From contig JAUNBY010000227.1 in the NCBI GenBank assembly GCA_030526935.1, forward strand, positions 1 through 5,467: a stretch of 5,467 bases of DNA, given 5' to 3'. The stretch comes from Clostridia bacterium (GTDB lineage: Bacteria; Bacillota; Clostridia; Christensenellales; Aristaeellaceae). Positions 1-5,146 of the stretch are shown here, one piece after another. Numbering within the stretch: the first letter of the stretch is position 1; each line of letters begins with the position of its first letter. Below the pieces are notes generated by a model. That model was not told the origin of the DNA, searched no databases, and saw only the letters and a program-made list of their open reading frames with translations. A program made the position numbers and the translations under genes.

Positions 1-229
1 CGTCGTAGGTGATGAGTTCTATTTTTTTGCCGTTTACTCCGCCCGCTTCGTTAAACTCGTCGAGCCACTGCATGACGCCTATATGCGCCCATTCATTATT
101 GTAGCCTACGGAGGTGGACTGTTCTATCATGTATCCTATCTTGATGGTATCCTGTTCGGCATATGCCAACGCGGAGGTTGCGCCCAGCGCGGTGATGAGT
201 ACGAGCAGCAACGAAAATAGCTTCTTCAT
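1..229 (-). CDS. Periplasmic ligand-binding protein of a Leu/Ile/Val-type ABC transporter (N-terminal part, runs off window)
   Basis: The minus strand reads 76 residues from an ATG at 229..227 and continues past the left edge, so the C-terminus is missing. Residues 1-24 form a signal peptide: KK at 2-3, a hydrophobic stretch at about 4-22, and a probable cleavage after AYA at 22-24. There is no lipobox cysteine, so a soluble periplasmic protein is expected rather than a lipoprotein. The mature start has the hallmark of the Peripla_BP_6/LivJ family: a first strand IKIGYM (29-34), then a helix ending in NEAGGVNGKKIEL (60-72). Such proteins capture amino acids, amides, urea or other small solutes for a Liv-type ABC importer. 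An AAAGGA ribosome binding site at 244..239 lies 9 nt before the ATG. The gene is divergent from the LacI-family regulator, with a consensus promoter and an operator-like palindrome upstream, so it is probably in the same regulon. The family call is firm; the ligand is unknown. Confidence 0.87.
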   Translation of the reverse strand, partial: MKKLFSLLLVLITALGATSALAYAEQDTIKIGYMIEQSTSVGYNNEWAHIGVMQWLDEFNEAGGVNGKKIELITYD

Positions 230-462
230 TATTCTTTTTCCTTTCTTATTGCTCGAGAAATAGCGGTGTTTTGTTCGGCGGCTAACGCGTCTTAAGCCCG
301 CGGTTCTTTCGAAGCGCATCCGCATATTATATCTGATCCGCGCGTCTGGCCGGGACGCGGGGATGAGATTCGTTGAGGATAGTCGACGATATGAAAGAGT
401 TACACATAATATATGAAAACGTTTTTATATTCATTTAGTAAATAATGACTTCCAGTCACCAC
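230..462 (-). other. Long 5' leader of the leftward binding-protein gene
   Basis: If the consensus promoter at 497..469 is used, transcription begins near 462 and leaves about 230 nt before the ATG at 229. The leader contains the palindrome at 411-430. It also contains a GC-rich hairpin, CGCGTC (341-346) paired with GACGCG (354-359) around a 7-nt loop, with no T-run after it on either strand, so it is not a normal intrinsic terminator. I see no known riboswitch class and no convincing small gene here. A TATAAT lies at 331..326 on the minus strand but has no -35 partner. Whether the leader is regulatory is inference. Confidence 0.4.
411..430. promoter_or_regulatory. Operator O1: CG-centred LacI-family palindrome
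   Basis: The sequence ATATGAAAACGTTTTTATAT is an inverted repeat around a central CG, with one mismatched pair (G415/T426). It shares the core AAAACGTTTT with the sites at 621-640 and 1776-1793. A central CpG flanked by A- and T-rich half-sites is the usual form of a LacI/PurR/CcpA-type operator, in which the hinge-helix leucine wedges into the CG step. It lies about 32-51 nt downstream of the predicted leftward start, so it could block elongation or act by looping with the site at 621-640. Binding by the neighbouring regulator is inferred from adjacency and repetition. Confidence 0.75.
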
Positions 463-468
463 GATGAT

Positions 469-497
469 ATTATAAAAACGATAACGGGTAATGTCAA
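469..497 (-). promoter_or_regulatory. Perfect consensus sigma70/sigmaA promoter, leftward
   Basis: On the minus strand, TTGACA at 497..492 and TATAAT at 474..469 are separated by exactly 17 bp, matching the housekeeping consensus at all 12 positions. The start should lie near 462, in the direction of the binding-protein gene. The -10 box overlaps an operator half-site (TATAAAAACG, plus-strand 471-480) whose other half is not conserved. A promoter this strong would need a repressor to keep it quiet, which fits the neighbouring operators. Confidence 0.8.
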
Positions 498-582
498 GTG
501 TTTTTTTACGTTTTTTGGGTCGGATGAGATTAATCTACATAATAGCCATAATGAAATAAAAATATTTGTCGAATATTGCTTA
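498..582. promoter_or_regulatory. Spacer between the divergent promoters with two further inverted repeats
   Basis: These 85 bp separate the two back-to-back -35 boxes and are strongly AT-rich. They hold a 10-bp perfect palindrome AGATTAATCT at 527-536 and an inverted repeat AATATT-TGTCG-AATATT at 561-577, which ends 5 bp before the rightward -35 box. There is also a T-rich stretch with an operator-like half (ACGTTTTTT, 508-516). The 561-577 repeat is well placed for an activator, but I recognise no factor for either palindrome. Short AT-rich palindromes can arise by chance. Confidence 0.3.
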
Positions 583-611
583 TTGACAAGGCGGACGAGT
601 TTGAATATAAT
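583..611 (+). promoter_or_regulatory. Perfect consensus sigma70/sigmaA promoter of the regulator gene
   Basis: TTGACA at 583-588 and TATAAT at 606-611 are separated by 17 bp, a full match to the housekeeping consensus. Transcription should start near 618, leaving a leader of about 54 nt before the ATG at 672. The operator palindrome at 621-640 begins within a few bases of this start, the classic position for repression and here for autoregulation. Confidence 0.85.
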
Positions 612-620
612 GGCATTGTA

Positions 621-640
621 GTAAAAAAACGTTTTCATAC
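621..640. promoter_or_regulatory. Operator O2: CG-centred LacI-family palindrome at the regulator's transcription start
   Basis: GTAAAAAAACGTTTTCATAC is an imperfect inverted repeat around the CG at 630-631, with GTA/TAC ends and the AAAACGTTTT core. Its reverse complement lines up closely with the site at 411-430 (both contain ATGAAAACGTTTTT). It sits immediately downstream of the predicted start of the regulator's own promoter, so bound repressor would block initiation or early elongation. Its centre is 210 bp from the centre of the 411-430 site. Confidence 0.8.
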
Positions 641-671
641 TATTCTCGTTAGCGATTGTATGTGAGGTAAT

Positions 672-1721
672 ATGTTAGAACGCGATAAGAAGAACGCCAA
701 AAAACGTTTGAATATCAATGATGTCGCCCGGCTTGCGGGCGTATCGGTCGGAACCGTATCCAGGGCGCTTAACGGCGTGGGTTATGTTAAGGAAGAAACG
801 CGAAGGCGCATTAAAGATGCCGTAAACGAATTGGGATACGTTACCAACCGTGCGGGACGCACGCTTAAAACGTCCAAAACCGGACTTGTGATGCTTGCCA
901 TCCCCGATACTTCAAATGAAATCTACTTCGGAATGATAGAGGCGTTTCAAAGCGAACTGAAAAAGAAGAACCTGTCGATGCTGCTGTATTATACCGACGG
1001 GCAACACGCCGGCGAGATGTGCGCTTTGAGGATGCTCGAGGAGCGACTGATAGACGGACTGTTCATGGTTCACTTTCATTATAACGACGATCTTTACGAG
1101 GCCATATCCGATTCCATTTCCCCCATAGTGTTGTGCGGAATGTGCAATCACCTGTGGACGGGTGAGGATAAAAGCTTCGACACCATTTCGATAGACGTAT
1201 ATCAGGGGATATACAACACCATCACCCATCTTATAAAAATGGGCAATAAGCGAATCGGTTATCTTGCGGGAACAAACGGCATAGAGGTCTACCGCCAGCG
1301 CCATCAGGCCTATATGGACGCCTTGCGCGACAACGACATAGAATACCGCGAGGACTATGTTGTGTGGAGCGATTATTCGGAAAACAACGGCTACAACGGA
1401 GGACGCGCTCTTTATCAGATGAAGGACAGACCAACCGCCATATGCGCTTCGAACGATCAGCAGGCCATCGGCTGCTGGAAGGCTCTTCGCGACCTTAACG
1501 CGCGCATACCGGATGATATGGCCCTTACGGGTCTGGACAATCTCAAAATAGTAAGAATGCTCGAAATCACATCAGTCGATATGAAGGAAAGCCATATGGG
1601 ACGCGAAGCCGCGAATCTGCTGCTCCATCGAATGGACGAGCCAAACGACGAACTTGCCTCTCAGGATATTTACTACAGACCTGAACTCATAGTGCGCGAA
1701 AGCAGCCTGAAACAGATATAG
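672..1721 (+). CDS. LacI-family transcriptional regulator
   Basis: This 349-residue protein has the full LacI/GalR layout and a normal length for the family. Residues 13-34 form the helix-turn-helix (NINDVARLAGVSVGTVSRAL). The DNA-binding domain continues to about residue 57, followed by a hinge helix with the intercalating leucine at L65 (GRTLKT). Residues from about 70 to 345 form the periplasmic-binding-protein-like effector domain, with KRIGYLAG near 195-203, the conserved ASND around 259-262 and GLDN with D289. The effector is probably a sugar or sugar derivative, but its identity cannot be read from sequence. The ATG at 672 follows a GAGG at 664-667 with short 4-nt spacing; an 11-residue lysine-rich tail precedes the usual domain start. 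The gene has a consensus promoter with an operator just downstream (autoregulation likely), and palindromes of the same type precede the divergent transporter gene and the isomerase gene. Confidence 0.95.
   Translation: MLERDKKNAKKRLNINDVARLAGVSVGTVSRALNGVGYVKEETRRRIKDAVNELGYVTNRAGRTLKTSKTGLVMLAIPDTSNEIYFGMIEAFQSELKKKNLSMLLYYTDGQHAGEMCALRMLEERLIDGLFMVHFHYNDDLYEAISDSISPIVLCGMCNHLWTGEDKSFDTISIDVYQGIYNTITHLIKMGNKRIGYLAGTNGIEVYRQRHQAYMDALRDNDIEYREDYVVWSDYSENNGYNGGRALYQMKDRPTAICASNDQQAIGCWKALRDLNARIPDDMALTGLDNLKIVRMLEITSVDMKESHMGREAANLLLHRMDEPNDELASQDIYYRPELIVRESSLKQI
697..714. promoter_or_regulatory. Possible intragenic auxiliary operator in the regulator gene
   Basis: CCAAAAAACGTTTGAATA matches the perfect 18-bp operator at 1776-1793 at 13 of 18 positions and keeps the central AAAACGTTT. 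It starts 25 nt inside the regulator coding sequence, and its centre is 75 bp from that of the 621-640 operator. It falls in codons for lysine, arginine and leucine, so the match may simply reflect AAA-AAA-CGT-TTG codons. Low confidence. Confidence 0.25.
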
Positions 1722-1728
1722 GTCGTTT

Positions 1729-1767
1729 AACGGAATGCGCGATTGAGAAAACCGCGGACTTTCCGTT
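1729..1767 (+). repeat. Imperfect inverted repeat downstream of the regulator stop
   Basis: AACGGAA (1729-1735) pairs with TTCCGTT (1761-1767). Inside this, CGCG (1738-1741) pairs with CGCG (1753-1756), giving a two-part stem with an 11-nt loop. No T-run follows directly; the next one is the TTTTT of the operator at 1786-1790, about 19 nt on. It could be a weak terminator or attenuator between the regulator and the isomerase, or part of the promoter region. A role is not established. Confidence 0.3.
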
Positions 1768-1771
1768 CTAT
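1743..1771 (+). promoter_or_regulatory. Candidate weak promoter for the isomerase operon
   Basis: TTGAGA at 1743-1748 is followed after 17 bp by TTCTAT at 1766-1771, a 5/6 and 3/6 match to consensus. The predicted start would fall inside the palindrome at 1776-1793, where repressor would block it. The gap from the regulator stop to the isomerase ATG is 134 bp, long enough for a separate promoter. Read-through from the regulator promoter is the alternative. Confidence 0.35.
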
Positions 1772-1775
1772 GAAA

Positions 1776-1793
1776 TATAAAAACGTTTTTATA
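1776..1793. promoter_or_regulatory. Operator O3: perfect 18-bp palindrome ahead of the isomerase operon
   Basis: TATAAAAACGTTTTTATA is perfectly self-complementary around the central CG. It is the most symmetrical of the three sites and shares the AAAACGTTTT core with 411-430 and 621-640. It lies 62 bp before the isomerase ATG and overlaps the start of the candidate promoter at 1743-1771. It is the likely control point for the catabolic genes, as repressor site or roadblock. Confidence 0.85.
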
Positions 1794-1855
1794 CCCCTCT
1801 GTCGTCACGCGAATCCGGCGGTTTACCAATGTAAAATCTAAGGAGGTCAATATCA

Positions 1856-3292
1856 ATGCAAACTAATCGCAAGCCAAAGCTCGGCGTCATAGCCGTCGCC
1901 AAGGTCAACCATCAAAAGGATGAAATAAACAAAATGCTCGAGTATTACAAGAGCTATTTCGCGCAATGCGACATTGTTGATGAAGTTATATGCGCAGATG
2001 TGCTCTATAAGGAAGCGGATATCGTTCAAACGGCTATTGACATGGAAAACAGCGGCGTGGATTGCGTAGTTTTCATAGTCGGTACATGGGTTTTCTCGTC
2101 GCACGTAATATCCGCCGCTCATTCGATACATATACCGTTTGTGCTTTACGGGCTTTCAAACGAAATCGCGAACGGCAATTTCGGGGCGTCTCTTCAGATA
2201 CGCTATGTCCTTCAGGAGATGGGAAAGAGATTTTTATATCTGTATGGAACGATAGACAACGACGAAAACCTCGGCAAAATCATCAGCTTCGCCAAAGCCG
2301 CCTGGACTATGAATGGCATTAAAAACAAAAAAATCGCCACTATAGGCGGCAAGTGCATGATGATGTACCAGACGCAGGTAAACGAATTTTCGTGGAAGGA
2401 AGTATTCGGGGTGGACTTCCCGCAGTACGACGCGGTTCAGGTATTCACTGAAATGAAGAACATTCCCGATGATGAGGCCCAGGCCGTCGCGGATAAATTC
2501 GTTAAAAACTTCGATCGCATAGTCTGGGAAGTCCCCGAAACCGGCGAGAAGATAGCGGGTGACGCCATAGTCTCGCAGGCAAAAATGTTCCTGGCGTTTA
2601 AGAAGCTCAGTAAAATGTACGGAATAGACGTATTCGCCAACAAATGTATGCCTGAAATGGCGTCGGGGGTATACGGCTATAAATACGCCGCGTGCATAGC
2701 GACGTGCATGCTTAATGAGGCTGGGTTGCTCACGGCGTGCGAAGCCGATATCCCGGCGGCGTTCTCGATGCTCGTATTAAGCACATTGACCGGACGCAAG
2801 GTGTTTTTTGCGGACATAGCGCGACTATCCGCGGATCGCCGCCGTATAACCTTCTTTAATTGCGGTACCGCTCCCGTGTCCATGGCGGATCGCGATCAGC
2901 CGGTCGAATTGTGGCCTAATCCCGACGCCACGGCCGACGAGGGCGTAGCCGACGAATACTTTCTCTATGGAAAGGATAAGGAACGCGGCGGCTGCGTAAA
3001 GTTTGAACTGAAAAGCGGAGAAATCGTGACCATACTTCGCGTAGGCGGAAACGGCGGCACGCTTCGCTTCCACGCGGCGACGGCTACAACGTGTCCCCGA
3101 GAGGTCAATCCCAGCGAAGCCCTTGGCCAGCGCTGGCCGGGATTCGGGCTTGAAATGAAAGGAAATATCGACGAATTTTTGCAAAACACCGTCGGGCATC
3201 ACTATGTGCTGGTTAAGGGCGACTGGCGGCGCGAACTTGAGTATCTCGCGGGAATGTACAAGGTTGAATACGTATTCTACGACGGAATTTGA
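1856..3292 (+). CDS. L-fucose/L-arabinose isomerase superfamily sugar isomerase
   Basis: This 478-residue protein belongs to the FucI/AraA superfamily of cytoplasmic, metal-dependent aldose-ketose isomerases. It has the N-terminal Rossmann-like start (KLGVIAVAK, 8-16), a GTW motif after FIV, and the active-site CEAD (295-298). Glu296 is followed exactly 24 residues later by Asp320 in FFAD; this matches the spacing of the metal-binding Glu337/Asp361 pair of E. coli FucI as I recall that sequence. A C-terminal GHHY with His448/His449 probably supplies the third metal ligand, as His528 does in FucI. It is shorter than classical FucI (about 590) and near AraA in length, and so belongs to the broad group usually annotated only as fucose/arabinose isomerase family. 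Substrate identity is therefore open. The ATG at 1856 has a strong AAGGAGGT at 1840-1847, 8 nt upstream. It is the first gene of the operon, behind operator O3, and is followed after 17 nt by an aldo/keto reductase. Confidence 0.88.
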   Translation: MQTNRKPKLGVIAVAKVNHQKDEINKMLEYYKSYFAQCDIVDEVICADVLYKEADIVQTAIDMENSGVDCVVFIVGTWVFSSHVISAAHSIHIPFVLYGLSNEIANGNFGASLQIRYVLQEMGKRFLYLYGTIDNDENLGKIISFAKAAWTMNGIKNKKIATIGGKCMMMYQTQVNEFSWKEVFGVDFPQYDAVQVFTEMKNIPDDEAQAVADKFVKNFDRIVWEVPETGEKIAGDAIVSQAKMFLAFKKLSKMYGIDVFANKCMPEMASGVYGYKYAACIATCMLNEAGLLTACEADIPAAFSMLVLSTLTGRKVFFADIARLSADRRRITFFNCGTAPVSMADRDQPVELWPNPDATADEGVADEYFLYGKDKERGGCVKFELKSGEIVTILRVGGNGGTLRFHAATATTCPREVNPSEALGQRWPGFGLEMKGNIDEFLQNTVGHHYVLVKGDWRRELEYLAGMYKVEYVFYDGI

Positions 3293-3309
3293 TAAACGGA
3301 GGATCGATT

Positions 3310-4161
3310 ATGAACAAGCTTACGGATTGCTACACTCTGAAAAACGGAGTAAAAATTCCCTGTATAGGTTTTGGAACATGGCAGACGCCAGACGGCGAGA
3401 CGGCTGTCAACGCCGTTAAAACCGCCATAGAATGCGGCTACCGCCACATCGACGGGGCGGCGGTCTACGCGAATGAATCAAGCGTCGGCGAGGGAATAAA
3501 GGCCTCGGGAATCGCGCGGGATGAAATATTCGTGACGAGCAAGGTATGGAATGACGCACGCGGATACGATAAGACGCTTGCGGCGTGCGACAAGTCGTTA
3601 AAGGATTTCGGGCTGGATTATTTCGACCTTTATCTCATTCACTGGCCGGCAAACGCGATAAACGCCGACAACTGGGATGATATAAATATGGATACATGGC
3701 GCGCGATGATAAAGCTGTATGAGGATGGCAAAGCCAGGTCCATAGGCGTTTCCAACTTCTTGCCGCATCACCTCGCTTCCCTTATGAATGCGCGAGTCGC
3801 GCCAATGGTCAATCAGATCGAATGCCATCCGGGATTCATGCAGGGAGATACCATCGATTACTGTGTCAGAAACAACATACTGGTAGAGGCGTGGAGCCCT
3901 ATGGGAAGCGGCGCCATGTTCTCAAACGACGTCGTCAGGCGAATCGCCGGGAAATACTCAAAGTCGGTCGCCCACATATGCATACGCTGGAATTTGCAGC
4001 ATGGAATTCTCCCCCTTCCAAAATCTGTGACCCCGTCGCGCATAAAGGACAATACAAATGTGTTCGATTTCGAAATATCGCCAGAGGATATGTCCGTTCT
4101 CGATTCAATGCCCCAGTGCGGCTACTCCGGAAACAATCCCGACACTTTCAATGTAATCTGA
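3310..4161 (+). CDS. Aldo/keto reductase (2,5-diketogluconate reductase/AKR5-like group)
   Basis: This 283-residue NAD(P)H-dependent oxidoreductase with the (beta/alpha)8 fold is of normal length for short bacterial AKRs. The catalytic tetrad is intact: Asp48 and Tyr53 in GYRHIDGAAVYANE, Lys78 in VTSKVW and His111 in YLIHWP. The KARSIGVSNF motif follows, and a C-terminal LPKSVTPSRIKDN carries the Lys/Arg residues that usually hold the NADP 2'-phosphate. It would reduce a sugar, keto-sugar or other carbonyl compound, or run in reverse. I chose the ATG at 3310 because GGAGG at 3298-3302 lies 7 nt before it. An in-frame TTG at 3289 overlaps the isomerase stop and has no such site. It is tightly spaced behind the isomerase (17 nt), so co-transcription is very likely. 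The exact substrate cannot be assigned. Confidence 0.93.
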   Translation: MNKLTDCYTLKNGVKIPCIGFGTWQTPDGETAVNAVKTAIECGYRHIDGAAVYANESSVGEGIKASGIARDEIFVTSKVWNDARGYDKTLAACDKSLKDFGLDYFDLYLIHWPANAINADNWDDINMDTWRAMIKLYEDGKARSIGVSNFLPHHLASLMNARVAPMVNQIECHPGFMQGDTIDYCVRNNILVEAWSPMGSGAMFSNDVVRRIAGKYSKSVAHICIRWNLQHGILPLPKSVTPSRIKDNTNVFDFEISPEDMSVLDSMPQCGYSGNNPDTFNVI

Positions 4162-4198
4162 AGATCGCAAGCTCATTATTTAAGGAGGAACGCGTAAA

Positions 4199-5084
4199 AT
4201 GATTAAGCGCAAGTTAGGAAGAACCGGTTATGAGGTATCGGCGCTTGGCCTCGGCGGATTTCAATTTAGCGCTCGCCCGCCATCCCGACGACAAGCCCAT
4301 AGTATGCGCGAAGGTCGGCCATCTTCACGAGGGCATACTCGCGGGTATGAAAGACCGCGCCATACTCGCGTTTCAGGATCCGCAGAAGATTATGGCCACG
4401 ATCAAGCATACCATGTGGATAATGCGCATAGATCACTTCGACCTGTTGCTGATGCACGAGGTGGAGCGCGAGTGGAAGGCTGATTTCGACACCGCGAATT
4501 GCGTGTGCATGGATGTGCTCGAACGGCTTAAAAAGGAAGGCGTAGCCGCGTATATCGGAGGTTCCTCATGGGACTGCAACGCCCTCGCGCGAATGATAAA
4601 GACGGGTCGCTTCGACGCGGTAATGGTAGCCGGAGGCATAAGCCTGCTGAACCGGTGGATGTTCGACGAGGTCGTACCCGCGGCGGTCGAGCATGACGTA
4701 GGCATCGTGGTGGGCGGTTGCCTCGGACAGAATAACCCCGGCCTTGTAATGAAGGACCGCGAGGCGCTCAAGACGCTTCTCGAATCGGGCGACGAGCGCG
4801 CCGTCACGCAGGGAAAGAAGCTTTCAATGCTGTACGACCTGAGCGATGAATTGGGGCTTAACATGATACAACTCGCGGTTCGATATGTGCTTTCCTTCCC
4901 GCAGATACATTCCCATACGCTGGGCGCGCGCGCCCTGAGCCATATTCAGGCGAATATACAGACCGCCGAAATGGGTCCGCTCGCTCCCGAAATCGTCGCC
5001 AGAATTAACGCCATACAGGATTTAGACCAGGGCGTTGAGGGCGGCATGAAGCTCAAGGAGTTTACCGGAGTATTTAATAAGTGA
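4199..5084 (+). pseudogene. Second aldo/keto reductase, broken by an internal deletion with frame change
   Basis: A proper start (ATG 4199, AGGAGG at 4183-4188) begins a typical AKR N-terminus, LGRTGYEVSALGLGGFQF. About 70 nt in, that frame loses AKR character and ends by 4483. The AKR sequence resumes in another frame, from LALARHPDD near 4270 to the stop at 5084. The resumed part keeps the tetrad lysine (CAKVG, codon 4311-4313) and histidine (LLLMHE, codon 4455-4457). The block that normally lies between, carrying the catalytic Asp and Tyr (DTA..YG.SE motif), is absent. The combined reading is about 295 residues against about 330 usual, so roughly 35-45 codons, not a multiple of three in nucleotides, appear to be missing. 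The closest type is the D-threo-aldose (L-fucose) 1-dehydrogenase-like group. A 284-residue product from an internal ATG at 4230 is possible but would lack the first strand and half the tetrad. Misassembly is the main alternative. Confidence 0.8.
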
Positions 5085-5146
5085 TTCTTTCGTTAATCAA
5101 CCCCGCTCGTGTACGCGATATTAAAAAATAAAAGGAGAATACCACA

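Noticed and set aside
326..331. TATAAT on the minus strand as a second promoter for the binding-protein gene
   Set aside because: No -35-like hexamer lies 16-18 bp upstream (the region is GC-rich), whereas 497..469 is a full consensus match.
456..638. 60-codon minus-strand open frame in the divergent control region
   Set aside because: It covers both consensus promoters and an operator, has no convincing ribosome binding site and encodes no recognisable protein.
912..1304. 130-codon minus-strand frame opposite the regulator gene
   Set aside because: It is antisense to strongly conserved LacI-family sequence, with no family features of its own; a shadow frame.
2825..3202. Minus-strand frames opposite the isomerase gene
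   Set aside because: The plus strand encodes conserved isomerase motifs here; the antisense frames show no domain and no start signals.
3289..3312. TTG start at 3289 for the first aldo/keto reductase
   Set aside because: It overlaps the isomerase stop, lacks a spaced ribosome binding site, and would place the real GGAGG inside the coding sequence; ATG 3310 fits better.
4199..4483. Programmed ribosomal frameshift as explanation for the split AKR
   Set aside because: A frameshift would join two frames but would not restore the missing block with the catalytic Asp and Tyr; no slippery heptamer was seen near 4260-4275.
4433..4864. 143-codon minus-strand frame opposite the broken AKR
   Set aside because: The opposite strand is clearly AKR-like with codons intact; the antisense frame is serine-rich and low in information, a shadow.
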